Source: Streptomyces mirabilis
GTDB taxonomy: Bacteria; Actinomycetota; Actinomycetes; Streptomycetales; Streptomycetaceae
NCBI RefSeq assembly: GCF_039503195.1
Contig: NZ_JBCJKP010000001.1
Coordinates: forward strand, 6,138,001-6,202,000
Reading direction: 5' to 3'
DNA length: 64,000 nucleotides
A model generated the notes under the pieces. That model saw only the letters and a program-made list of their open reading frames with translations, was not told where the DNA came from and did not search any database. Position 1 is the stretch's first letter. Each line of letters starts with the position of its first letter. The translations under genes were made by a program, and so were the position numbers. Below are positions 53,404-63,235 of this stretch, piece after piece.

Positions 53404-53427
53404 TGTCGAAACGGGCGTCTCCCGTTC
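53404..53427 (+). promoter_or_regulatory. ECF42-like promoter candidate for the DGPF gene
   Basis: TGTCGA (53404-53409) is the -35 type described for ECF42 sigma factors in Streptomyces, and CGTTC follows at 53423-53427. The 13-bp spacing is shorter than ideal, so the -10 assignment is weak. Confidence 0.4.
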
Positions 53428-53491
53428 GACGCACGGGTGAGAGGCAGGGAGAAGCCCCGCCTCCGAGGCACCACGCACACGAGGAGTCACC

Positions 53492-53848
53492 ATGCCGCGT
53501 TACCTGTCGCTGGTCCAGATCGACGAGAGCACCGCGCCCGCCGAAGGCCCGAGCCCGGAGCTGATGCAGCGGATGGGCGAGCTGATCGAGGAGATCACCA
53601 AGGCGGGGGTCATGCTCGACACCGCCGGGCTGACGCCGTCCGCCCAGGGCAAGCGGGTGCACTGGTCGGGCGGGCAGCTGTCCGTCACCGACGGGCCCTT
53701 CACCGAGTCCAAGGAGGTCGTCGGCGGCTACGCGCTCATGCAGTGCAAGGACATGGCCGAGGCCCTGGAGTGGACCAAGCGGTTCCTGAAGGTGCACGAG
53801 GAGCACTGGACGGTGACCTGCGAGGTGCGGGAGATCGCCGAGGGCTAG
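53492..53848 (+). CDS. YCII/DGPF-domain protein
   Basis: A 118-residue protein with a dimeric ferredoxin-like YCII fold. The DGPF signature is present (VTDGPFTESKEVVGGYAL, about residues 67-84). DGPF proteins are encoded beside ECF42 sigma factors and are their main known targets; their biochemical role is unknown. ATG 53492 has GAGGAG upstream. The sigma gene follows 149 bp downstream. Confidence 0.9.
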   Translation: MPRYLSLVQIDESTAPAEGPSPELMQRMGELIEEITKAGVMLDTAGLTPSAQGKRVHWSGGQLSVTDGPFTESKEVVGGYALMQCKDMAEALEWTKRFLKVHEEHWTVTCEVREIAEG

Positions 53849-53997
53849 GGCCTGTCCGGCGGCTCATGCCGCAGACGCGGGGCTTGGCACGCACACCTGC
53901 GCCGGTGAGGCACCGTTGCTTCCCTCCGGCCTGATCCGCCGGAAAGGCCCTGGCCATTCCTTGGCCTGCGGTCGCCGTGGGTGTCTGATGGTGGGTT

Positions 53998-55314
53998 GTG
54001 GAAGAGCAACAGCCCACCGTCACGCCCGTCACGCAACCCGTCGCGTCCGGGGCCACCCGAGATGCCGTCGAAGCGGTCGAAGCCGTCGAGACGATCTTCC
54101 GGATCGAGTCGCCCCGCGTCATCGCGGGCGTCTCCCGCATCGTCCGCGACGTCGGCATCGCCGAGGAGCTCGCGCAGGACGCCCTGGTCGCGGCGCTGGA
54201 GCAATGGCCCCGGGACGGCGTCCCGGACAACCCGGGCGCCTGGCTGACGACCACGGCCAAGCGTCGTGCGATCGATCTCGTACGCCGCCGGGAGCAGTAC
54301 GCGCGCAAGCTGGCGGAGGTGGGGCGGGACCTCTCGGTGACCGCCCCGCACCACCTCGACGAACCCTCCGACCCGGACGACATCGACGACGACCTGCTGC
54401 GGCTCGTCTTCACCGCCTGCCACCCCGTCCTCTCCGCCGAGGCCCGCATCGCTCTCACCCTGCGCCTCGTCGGCGGTCTGACCACCCCCGAGATCGCCCG
54501 CGCCTTCCTCGCCCCGGAGGCGACCGTCGCCCAGCGCATCGTGCGCGCCAAGCGGACCCTGGCGGCGAAGGGCGTCCCCTTCGAGGTCCCCTACGGCCCG
54601 GACCGCGAGGCCCGCCTCGGATCCGTGCTCGAGGTCATCTACCTGGTCTTCAACGAGGGGTACGCGGCCACGGCGGGCGACGACCTGCTGCGCCCCGCCC
54701 TGTGCGAGGACGCGCTGCGACTGGCCCGCGTACTCGCCGAGTTGATGCCCAAGGAGCCCGAAGTGCACGGGCTGGTGTCCCTGTTGGAACTCCAGGAGTC
54801 CCGCGCCGCCGCCCGCACCGGCCCCTCGGGCGAGCCCGTCCTCCTCAAGGACCAGAACCGGCGCCGCTGGAACCGCCTGCTGATCCGCCGCGGCTTCGCC
54901 GCCCTCGGCCGGGCGAGCGCCGTCACCACCGGACCCCCTGGCCCGTACGCCCTCCAGGCCGCCATCGCCGCCTGCCACGCCCAGGCGTACGCGTACGAGG
55001 ACACGGACTGGCGGCAGATCGCCACCCTGTACGGACTGCTGGCGACCCGTTCCCCGTCTCCCGTGGTGGAGTTGAACCGTGCCGTCGCCGTCTCCATGGC
55101 CGAGGGCCCCGCCCCGGCGCTGGAGATCGTCGACCGGCTGGCCGGCGAACCGGCCCTGCGCGACTACCACCTGCTGCCCAGCGTCCGGGGCGACCTGCTG
55201 GCCCGCCTCGGCCGCACGAAGGAGGCCCGCGCGGAGTTCGAACGAGCCGCGGGCCTGGCCCGCAACGAACGGGAACGCGAGCTGCTGGAGACGAGGGCGC
55301 GGGCCTGCCGCTAG
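53998..55314 (+). CDS. ECF42-type sigma factor with C-terminal TPR-like extension
   Basis: A 438-residue protein. Sigma region 2 (about residues 25-95) has SPRVIAGVSRIVRDVGIAEELAQDALVAALEQWP; region 4 (about 130-185) has ARIALTLRLVGGLTTPEIARAFL and VAQRIVRAKRTL. The C-terminal 250 residues are alpha-helical with FNEGYAAT, LLALLELQESR-like and NRAVAVSMAEGPAPALEIVDRL segments typical of the DUF6596/TPR-like domain of this group. No anti-sigma gene is adjacent; the C-terminal domain is thought to control activity itself. GTG start at 53998. Confidence 0.9.
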   Translation: MEEQQPTVTPVTQPVASGATRDAVEAVEAVETIFRIESPRVIAGVSRIVRDVGIAEELAQDALVAALEQWPRDGVPDNPGAWLTTTAKRRAIDLVRRREQYARKLAEVGRDLSVTAPHHLDEPSDPDDIDDDLLRLVFTACHPVLSAEARIALTLRLVGGLTTPEIARAFLAPEATVAQRIVRAKRTLAAKGVPFEVPYGPDREARLGSVLEVIYLVFNEGYAATAGDDLLRPALCEDALRLARVLAELMPKEPEVHGLVSLLELQESRAAARTGPSGEPVLLKDQNRRRWNRLLIRRGFAALGRASAVTTGPPGPYALQAAIAACHAQAYAYEDTDWRQIATLYGLLATRSPSPVVELNRAVAVSMAEGPAPALEIVDRLAGEPALRDYHLLPSVRGDLLARLGRTKEARAEFERAAGLARNERERELLETRARACR

Positions 55315-55361
55315 GCCCTGTCGTCACATTCCCGTCCGCCCCGCGACGCCGTGCACGCCCT

Positions 55362-56543
55362 CTAGGAGCGCTGGGCCGGGTGGCCGAGCAGCATCGTCGG
55401 TGCCCCCGCGACCCTGGTCAGGAAGACGGTGGCCGCGTGGGGGCCGTGCTGCTTGGGCAGGGCCTTCTTGCGGAGTTCCTCCGGCTCGACCGCCGACCCC
55501 CGCTTCTTCACCGTCAGTACCCCGACGCCCCGCTCCCGCAGCAGCGCCTTCAACTTCTTCACGTTGAAGGGAAGCCGGTCGGTGATCTCGTAGGCGGCGG
55601 CGTACGACGTCGGGCGGAGTTCGTCCGCCGTGATGTACGCGATCGTCTCGTCGACGAGGCCGCCGTCGACTTCCTCGGCGACCTCGGCGACCAGATGGGC
55701 GCGGATGACGGCGCCGTCGGGCTCGTACAGGTAGCGCCCGACCTCTCGCACCGCGGGGTCGGGCAGGCCGCGGCCGCGCAGCTCGCGCGGGCCGGGCAAC
55801 AGGGTGGCCCGCACCAGCCCCGGCTCGGTGCCGAACCACAGCACCGCCTCCTTCACGTCACCGGCGTCCGAGATCCACTCGGCCTCGGCCTCGGCGGGGA
55901 CCGCCTCGTGGGGGATGCCAGGGGCGATCTTCAGGGCGGCGAGCGGGGCCTTCAGGGCCGTCGCGATCGCCCACGAGAGCGGGGGCGAGTACGCCTCCGG
56001 ATCGAAGATGCGGCCGCGTCCGCCGCGCCGCGCCGGGTCCACGAAGACCGCGTCGTACGCCTCCGTGCCGACCTCGGTGACATCGGCCTCGCGCACCTCG
56101 ATCAGGTCGGCGAGCCCGAGCGCCTCGGCGTTCGCGCGCGCCACCGCCACCGTCAGCGGGTCGCGGTCGACGGCGAGGACGCGGATCCCGGCACGGGCCA
56201 GCGCGATCGCGTCGCCGCCGATGCCGGAGCACAGGTCGGCGACCGAGCGCACACCCAGGGACCGCAGCCGCCGCGCGCGATGGGCTGCGACCGTGGTGCG
56301 CGTCGACTGCTCGACCCCGTTCGGGGTGAAATACATCCGCTCCGCGTCCTCGGCGCCGAACTTCGCCGCGGCCCGCTGCCGCAGCCGCGCCTGCCCGAGT
56401 GCCGCCGAGACCAGGTCGGCCGGATGGTCGCGGCGCAGCCGGGTGGCGACGGCGAGCTCCTGGGCCGGTTCGGTGCCGCGCACCTCGTCGAGCAGGGCGC
56501 GGCCCTCGGGGGTGAGGAGAGAGGCGAAGGAGACGTCGTTCAC
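55362..56543 (-). CDS. Class I SAM methyltransferase with THUMP-like C-terminal domain
   Basis: About 393 residues. The central Rossmann domain carries VADLCSGIGGDAIALARAG (SAM motif I, near residues 97-115) and AVFVDPARRGGRGR (motif IV, DPAR, near 165). The C-terminal part (about 290-385) resembles the THUMP-like domain, ending KKRGSAVEPEELRKKA. The domain pairing suggests RNA as substrate, but none is established. The start was set at GTG 56543 (VNDVSFASLL); the frame remains open upstream. It overlaps nothing and diverges from the deacetylase pair. Confidence 0.85.
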   Translation of the reverse strand: MNDVSFASLLTPEGRALLDEVRGTEPAQELAVATRLRRDHPADLVSAALGQARLRQRAAAKFGAEDAERMYFTPNGVEQSTRTTVAAHRARRLRSLGVRSVADLCSGIGGDAIALARAGIRVLAVDRDPLTVAVARANAEALGLADLIEVREADVTEVGTEAYDAVFVDPARRGGRGRIFDPEAYSPPLSWAIATALKAPLAALKIAPGIPHEAVPAEAEAEWISDAGDVKEAVLWFGTEPGLVRATLLPGPRELRGRGLPDPAVREVGRYLYEPDGAVIRAHLVAEVAEEVDGGLVDETIAYITADELRPTSYAAAYEITDRLPFNVKKLKALLRERGVGVLTVKKRGSAVEPEELRKKALPKQHGPHAATVFLTRVAGAPTMLLGHPAQRS

Positions 56544-56653
56544 CGGCCCATTGTCGGTCAGCGCGGGTGGGTGTGGGCCAGTCGGTGGACGGTGCGTCCC
56601 CGGTCGCGGTGTCGGAGCCCCGGACGAGCGGTGGCCTGCGAGGATCCGACACC

Positions 56654-57583
56654 ATGCGACCAGTACGACAAAAGTACAAAAACAACGCAAAGAGGGTGCG
56701 CGTGTGGGGCGGGGTGGCCGTCCTCGCCGTCGCCGCCCTCGCGTCCGGTTGCGCCGACGACGACACCAACGGCGCCCGTCCCGTCGAGGGACCCCAGCAG
56801 GCGCTGCACGCGCCCCCGGCCCGCGCTCTCGACTCCTACGCCGCCAGACTCCGCGCGCAACAGGCCGCCCGGGCCGTCGCGGCCAAGCACTGGGGGCTCG
56901 CGAAGGTCCCGTTGGCCGCGCCGCCGGCCCCGGCGAGGAAGCCGGTCATCGGACCCCGCGACGGCTTCGAGGTCACCGATCAGGAAGAGCTCGGCCTGCC
57001 GCCGGTCTTCACGACCGTCCCCACCAAGGACAAGGTCGTCTTCCTCACCATCGACGACGGCTCCGAGAAGGACCCGGCGTTCCTCAGGATGATGAGCGAC
57101 CTGAAGATCCCGTACACCGCCTTCCTGAGCAACTACCTGGTCAAGGACGACTACGGGTACTTCCGGAAGATGCGCGACCGGGGCGTCACCCTCAACAACC
57201 ACACCCTCACCCACCCCTACCTGCCGGGGCTGTCGTACGAGGAGCAGCGGGACGAGATCTGCGGCATGCAGGACATCATGGAGAAGCAGTTCGGCAAGCG
57301 TCCGAAGGTCTTCAGGCCGCCCTACGGCAACTACAACCAGGACACCCTGCGTGCCGCCAAGTCCTGCGGCATCAAGTACGCGCCGATCTGGGACGAGGAG
57401 GTCTTCGTCGACCACTGGGAGTACCGCGACTGGGACCGCGACCTGCACCCCGGCGACATCGTCCTCACCCACTTCCGCGGCAGGGAGGACTGGGACGGCA
57501 CCATGCCCGACATGGTCCGCCGATTCCTGAAGCTGGTCACCGACAAGGGGTACGCGGTGGCACGGCTGGAGGACTACCTGTGA
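56654..57583 (+). CDS. NodB-domain polysaccharide deacetylase, lipoprotein
   Basis: About 309 residues: a basic N-terminus, hydrophobic segment and lipobox LASGC (Cys near residue 31), then a spacer with LRAQQAARAVAAKHWGL and a NodB homology domain (about 130-305). Motif 1 is FLTIDDGS (Asp-Asp pair), motif 2 NNHTLTHPYL (two metal His), motif 3 RPPYGNYN and the C-terminal IVLTHFRG. It should remove N-acetyl groups from a cell-surface glycan such as peptidoglycan or chitin-like polymer on the outer membrane face. ATG 56654 was chosen because it gives a compact signal peptide. It is coupled to a second deacetylase by an ATGA-like overlap. Confidence 0.9.
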   Translation: MRPVRQKYKNNAKRVRVWGGVAVLAVAALASGCADDDTNGARPVEGPQQALHAPPARALDSYAARLRAQQAARAVAAKHWGLAKVPLAAPPAPARKPVIGPRDGFEVTDQEELGLPPVFTTVPTKDKVVFLTIDDGSEKDPAFLRMMSDLKIPYTAFLSNYLVKDDYGYFRKMRDRGVTLNNHTLTHPYLPGLSYEEQRDEICGMQDIMEKQFGKRPKVFRPPYGNYNQDTLRAAKSCGIKYAPIWDEEVFVDHWEYRDWDRDLHPGDIVLTHFRGREDWDGTMPDMVRRFLKLVTDKGYAVARLEDYL

Positions 57584-58359
57584 GAACGCGGGCGCTGGTC
57601 GCGGGGGCGCTCACCGCGGCGCTCCTGACCAACTGCACCGGCTGTGCCCAGTCCGTCGACCCGATCGAACGGCTGGGCAAGAAGGCCGCGCAGGAGGTGC
57701 GCAGGTCCAGGCCGAACGGCCCGACCCCGGCGACGTACCGGCACTGGGGGCTGCCCACCCCGCTCGCCGCCGCGCCGCGGCAACCCGCCCGGCCCGCCCT
57801 CCGCGGCGCGGCGCCGGGGCTGGCCCCTGTCGTGGACCGCGTACACACCCGCGACAAGGTGGTCTTCCTGACGTACGACGACGGTGCCGAGCGCGATCCG
57901 CGGTTCGTCGACATGGTCCGTGACCTGCGGCTGCCGGTCAGCATGTTCCTCACGGACAGCGTCGTCGGGCCGGGGTACGGGCACTTCGCCCAGCTGCGGA
58001 CGGTCGGCGCGAGCGTGCAGAACCACACCCTGCACCACGCCTCGCTGCGCGGACTGCCGTACGCGGGCCAGCGGGCCGAGATCTGTGGCCAGCAGGAGAA
58101 GCTCAAGGCCCGCTTCGGCGTCCGCCCCCGGCTCTTCCGTCCCCCCTACGGCACCTACGACACCACCACGCTGCACGCCGCCGCCGACTGCGGGGTCGCG
58201 GCCGTCGTCCTCGGCCGGGAGCCCGACGCCCGCCGTCTGCGACCGGGTGACATCCTCTCCGGCTTCGAGGAACCCAACCTCACGGAGGCGACGATCAGAC
58301 TCCTGCGGCGCATCCAGGCGGAGGGCTTCACACCGGCGCGCCTGGAGAACTACCTCTAG
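57580..58359 (+). CDS. Second NodB-domain polysaccharide deacetylase (tandem paralogue)
   Basis: A 259-residue protein whose GTG start overlaps the first deacetylase stop by four bases. The N-terminus is a signal or lipoprotein peptide with Cys near residues 19-22 (TNCTGCAQ). It repeats the plan of its neighbour: YRHWGL spacer, FLTYDDGA, QNHTLHHASL and RPPYGTYD. The C-terminal catalytic His segment seen upstream as LTHFRG is not conserved here (ILSGFEEPN), so activity may be reduced or its substrate different. Confidence 0.85.
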   Translation: MRTRALVAGALTAALLTNCTGCAQSVDPIERLGKKAAQEVRRSRPNGPTPATYRHWGLPTPLAAAPRQPARPALRGAAPGLAPVVDRVHTRDKVVFLTYDDGAERDPRFVDMVRDLRLPVSMFLTDSVVGPGYGHFAQLRTVGASVQNHTLHHASLRGLPYAGQRAEICGQQEKLKARFGVRPRLFRPPYGTYDTTTLHAAADCGVAAVVLGREPDARRLRPGDILSGFEEPNLTEATIRLLRRIQAEGFTPARLENYL

Positions 58360-58461
58360 ACCTTCGAGAGGGCAAGGGCTTGAGGGTGGCTCGCGCCGTG
58401 CGCCCCGGGCGCGCCGACACGCGCGCTGGGTGCCCAAAAACCCCACGCCACGCCGGACGCT

Positions 58462-58488
58462 TTGGCACTCCGCTTGACCGAGTGCTAA
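58462..58488 (+). promoter_or_regulatory. CIRCE element 1, overlapping a groES promoter
   Basis: TTGGCACTC-N9-GAGTGCTAA is a CIRCE operator bound by HrcA. TTGACC (58474-58479) inside it and CATAGT (58496-58501) form a vegetative promoter with 16-bp spacing, so repressor binding would block polymerase. Confidence 0.9.
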
Positions 58489-58508
58489 CCGCGGTCATAG
58501 TCTCGGCC

Positions 58509-58535
58509 CTGGCACTCCCCCCTGGAGAGTGCCAA
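58509..58535 (+). promoter_or_regulatory. CIRCE element 2
   Basis: CTGGCACTC-N9-GAGTGCCAA lies 20 bp downstream of the first element, at or just after the transcription start. Paired CIRCE sites before groES are typical of Streptomyces. Confidence 0.92.
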
Positions 58536-58632
58536 TAGCGACGGGCAGGTCCGGCACCCGCGACGACGGATCCACCTGGTCGCCACCTCAGACAGTTAAC
58601 CCCGTGAGATCTCCGAAGGGGGAGGTCGGATC

Positions 58633-58941
58633 GTGACGACCACCAGCTCCAAGGTTGCCATCAAGCCGCTCGAGGACCGTGTTGTGGTCCAGCCGCTGGA
58701 CGCCGAGCAGACCACGGCTTCTGGCCTGGTCATCCCGGACACCGCGAAGGAGAAGCCCCAGGAGGGCGTCGTCCTCGCCGTGGGCCCGGGCCGCTTCGAG
58801 AACGGCGAGCGCCTGCCGCTCGACGTCAGCACCGGCGACATCGTGCTGTACAGCAAGTACGGCGGCACCGAGGTGAAGTACAACGGCGAGGAGTACCTCG
58901 TCCTCTCGGCTCGCGACGTGCTCGCGATCATCGAGAAGTAG
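58633..58941 (+). CDS. groES: Co-chaperonin GroES
   Basis: A 102-residue protein of normal length. [22 protein letters not shown] and the mobile loop ([18 protein letters not shown]) are unmistakable, as is VLAIIEK at the end. It caps the GroEL ring during folding. GTG start at 58633; controlled by two CIRCE elements upstream, and followed after 130 bp by groEL1. Confidence 0.97.
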   Translation: MTTTSSKVAIKPLEDRVVVQPLDAEQTTASGLVIPDTAKEKPQEGVVLAVGPGRFENGERLPLDVSTGDIVLYSKYGGTEVKYNGEEYLVLSARDVLAIIEK

Positions 58942-59061
58942 TTCGCCGAGCTTCACCGTTTGACCCAGTTTTGCAGTGAACTGCGCCCCTGGCCCCCGCG
59001 ACCATAACCAGCCGGGCGTCGGGGGCGCGGTTCGTTCACCCCAGTTTTCCGAGAGGGCTGA

Positions 59062-60699
<1,638 letters not shown>

Positions 60700-60715
60700 G
60701 TCTCGTACTCCCGAA

Positions 60716-60747
60716 GAAGCCCTCGTTCCGCACGGAACGGGGGCTTC
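60716..60747 (+). terminator. Rho-independent terminator of groES-groEL1
   Basis: GAAGCCCTCGTTCCG pairs with CGGAACGGGGGCTTC around a 2-nt loop, 17 bp after the groEL1 stop. Confidence 0.8.
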
Positions 60748-60791
60748 TCCCGTACGCGGCACCACCGGCTACCGCGTCACCGAGCACCGCA

Positions 60792-61499
60792 CTACTGCTC
60801 CAGCTCGTCCAGCGCCCCCAGTTGAGCCAACAGCCCCAGCCGGTCGTACTGCCACCAGCCCTCGGCGATCTTCCCGTCCTCCTGGCAGCGGAAGACGGTC
60901 GTGCCGGTCATGGTGACCTGCTTCCCGGTCGCCGGGATCCCCATGAAGTCGCCCTTGTGGGTACCGTTCCAGGCCCACCGGGTGCAGACCCGGTCGCCCT
61001 GGGTGAGCTGGTCCTCGACGGTGAACGTGAAGTCGAAACCGCCGCGCCACATCTCGATCTCGCGTCGCATCGCGTCGAGGCCGATGGTGTCCTGCTCGTT
61101 GGCGGGATCGTGGTCGTGGTAGCTCTCCACCATCAGACCGTTGAGCGGCGGCAGTTCACCCGGGCCGGCCAACGTCTCGAAGAACCTGCGGATGTTCGCC
61201 GCGAACAACTGCTCGTCCCGCACCACGTCCAGGTCGGTGAACGTCGGCAGCCCGTCGCAGAGCGCCACCATCTCCTGGAAGATCCTTTCGGTCTCGGGGA
61301 GGTTCGAGTTCCGCATCGCGTCCTCGAACGAGGGGAACTCCACGATCTCTACGAAGTGGGTCGCGTCGGAGCGGTCCTTGCCGATCACACTGTGCGTCGC
61401 GGTCCGCTTGCCCCTGGTCCTCTCGACCCATGTGTCCATCAGCTGGTTCATCTCGTCGAACCGGCTGGTCCTGCAATCGATGAGCTGTACGAATGTCAT
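60792..61499 (-). CDS. ABM-like plus SnoaL-type ester cyclase fusion protein
   Basis: About 235 residues in two halves. Residues 1 to about 100 look like a ferredoxin-fold ABM/monooxygenase-like domain (FVQLIDCRTSRFDEMNQLMDTW, HFVEIVEFPSFEDAM). Residues about 105-230 resemble the SnoaL-like ester cyclase fold (MVESYHDHDP, DQLTQGDRVCTRWAWNGTHKGDFMGIPATGKQV, GKIAEGWWQYDRLGLLAQLG). Substrates are unknown; the combination suggests an aromatic or polyketide-like small molecule. ATG 61499 has GGAGG upstream. An SDR gene follows the same direction further on. Confidence 0.78.
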   Translation of the reverse strand: MTFVQLIDCRTSRFDEMNQLMDTWVERTRGKRTATHSVIGKDRSDATHFVEIVEFPSFEDAMRNSNLPETERIFQEMVALCDGLPTFTDLDVVRDEQLFAANIRRFFETLAGPGELPPLNGLMVESYHDHDPANEQDTIGLDAMRREIEMWRGGFDFTFTVEDQLTQGDRVCTRWAWNGTHKGDFMGIPATGKQVTMTGTTVFRCQEDGKIAEGWWQYDRLGLLAQLGALDELEQ

Positions 61500-61583
61500 G
61501 GCGTCGCCTCCGGCCCCCTGGGTCCGGTTGAACACCCTCAGTTTCCCACCGGAGGGACGACACCACCCACTGCGCGGTGGCCC

Positions 61584-62357
61584 TTACCGGGGGCCGTACT
61601 TCCGGCCCGTCTTCGACGTGATCCCGCCCAGCAGTCCTCGCGGCGCCACCTTCACCAGGCCCATCAGCGCCTTGTAGCGGGGGTCGGGGATGGACAGCGA
61701 CTTGCCGCGGGCCAGGTCCGCGAGCGCCGCCGCGACCAGCTTGTCCGCATCCAGCCACATCCAGTTCGGGATGTTGTCCGTGCCCATCCCGGCCCGCTGG
61801 TGGAACTCGGTGCGGACGAAGCCGGGGGCCAGCGCCATCAGCCGTACGCCGCTGCCCGCCAGATCCCGCGCCGCGCCCTGCGTGAACTGCACGACCCACG
61901 CCTTGGACGCCCCGTACGTACCCCGCGGCACGAACGCGGCCACCGACGCGACGTTGACGACTCCGCCCCGGCCGCGCTCCCGCATGGCCTCGGTCGCCGC
62001 CGACGTCAACCGCAGCACCGCCTCGCAGTGCACCTTGAGCATCGTCAGCTCGTCGGCCATCGACACCTCGAGATAGTGGCCCTTGTTGCCGAAGCCCGCG
62101 TTGTTGATCAGCAGGTCGACCGGGTTCTTGCGGTCGGAGAGGCGGGCGGCCACCGCATCGATGCCCTCGTCGGTCGACAGGTCGGCGGTCAGCACCTCCG
62201 CCTCGATGCCGTGCCGGTCGTGCAGTTCGGTCGCCTGCTCGCCCAGCCGCTCGGTGTCGCGCGCCACCAGCACGAGGTTGTGCCCGTCAGCCGCCAGCCG
62301 CCGCGCGAAGGCGGCGCCGATGCCCGCGGTCGATCCCGTAATCAGAGCCGTTGTCAT
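61584..62357 (-). CDS. Short-chain dehydrogenase/reductase
   Basis: A 257-residue classical SDR. The cofactor motif ITGSTAGIGAAFARRLA lies at residues 6-22, the structural NNAGFGN near 86, and the catalytic YGASK (Tyr/Lys) near 151. DDR/RDTERLGE suits NADP. The SDR reduces or oxidises a carbonyl/alcohol; substrate unknown. ATG 62357. Probably its own unit, although it lies in the same direction as the ester cyclase gene. Confidence 0.9.
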   Translation of the reverse strand: MTTALITGSTAGIGAAFARRLAADGHNLVLVARDTERLGEQATELHDRHGIEAEVLTADLSTDEGIDAVAARLSDRKNPVDLLINNAGFGNKGHYLEVSMADELTMLKVHCEAVLRLTSAATEAMRERGRGGVVNVASVAAFVPRGTYGASKAWVVQFTQGAARDLAGSGVRLMALAPGFVRTEFHQRAGMGTDNIPNWMWLDADKLVAAALADLARGKSLSIPDPRYKALMGLVKVAPRGLLGGITSKTGRKYGPR

Positions 62358-62487
62358 GGCCCAAGGCTAGTGACCTGACCAGCCGCGCCGCGCGCCCGCC
62401 ACCCAACGCCCATCTTGCTCCACGAGTTCCCCGCACGCCCCGGACGCCCCGCCTCGCGCCCCCGCGCCGCGCCCCCGCTCCGAGCGG

Positions 62488-63156
62488 CTAGCCGCTGTGC
62501 CGTGCCACGTACTTCTCCGCCATCTCCAGCAACTCCGGGTGCAGCGCGTCGCCCGCGGCCAACACCCTTTTCAGCAGCGCCCGTTCGGTCGTCTCGGCGC
62601 GGAAGGCGAGGGCGACCGTCACCTCGTGGTCGGGCCGGTGCACGACCTCGATCGGGTCGCCCGCCCGTATTTCGCCCGGCTCGATCACCCGCAGATAGGC
62701 GCCGGGCGCGCCCTTCTGGGTGAACCGCTTCACCCAGCGCTGCTCACCGACGTGCCCCTGGAACGTACGGCAGGGGATGCGCCCGCAGGTGACTTCGAGG
62801 ACCACCTCGGAGCCGACGCGCCAGCGCTCGCCGATCCGCGCGCCGGACACGTCGAGCCCCTGGGTCGTCAGGTTCTCGCCGAACGCGCCGCTCGCCACCG
62901 GCCGGCCGAGCTCGCGCCCCCAGTCGTCGAGGTCCTCGCGCGCGACCGCGTACACCGCCTGGTCGTTCCCGCCGTGATGGCGCAGGTCGCACACCGCGTC
63001 TCCGGCGAGGCCGCTCGCGCCGACCCCCTTGGGCCCGGGTGCCGCCACCCGCACCGGCCCGCCCACCGGTCGCTTGTCGATGCCGGTCACGCCCTCGGGC
63101 TGGTCCGTGTACGGGACGGCCCGAGGACGGCCGATGTTCAGGGACAGAAGCTTCAT
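62488..63156 (-). CDS. MOSC domain protein (YiiM-like)
   Basis: A 222-residue protein with a MOSC domain, related to the C-terminal part of molybdenum cofactor sulfurases and to YiiM. Recognisable segments: AVYAVAREDLDDWGRELGRP, GAFGENLTTQGLDVS, GERWRVGSEVVLEVTCGRIPCRTF (with the conserved Cys) and GAYLRVIEPGEIRAGD. YiiM-type proteins reduce N-hydroxylated compounds with molybdenum cofactor. ATG 63156. Divergent from the LysR gene, which may regulate it. Confidence 0.9.
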   Translation of the reverse strand: MKLLSLNIGRPRAVPYTDQPEGVTGIDKRPVGGPVRVAAPGPKGVGASGLAGDAVCDLRHHGGNDQAVYAVAREDLDDWGRELGRPVASGAFGENLTTQGLDVSGARIGERWRVGSEVVLEVTCGRIPCRTFQGHVGEQRWVKRFTQKGAPGAYLRVIEPGEIRAGDPIEVVHRPDHEVTVALAFRAETTERALLKRVLAAGDALHPELLEMAEKYVARHSG

Positions 63157-63235
63157 GACAGCACGCTAGGCGATGAGAACCAAAGCAGCGACGCAATATT
63201 CGCCGCCGTACCCAAGACTCACTTATGCTCGGAAG

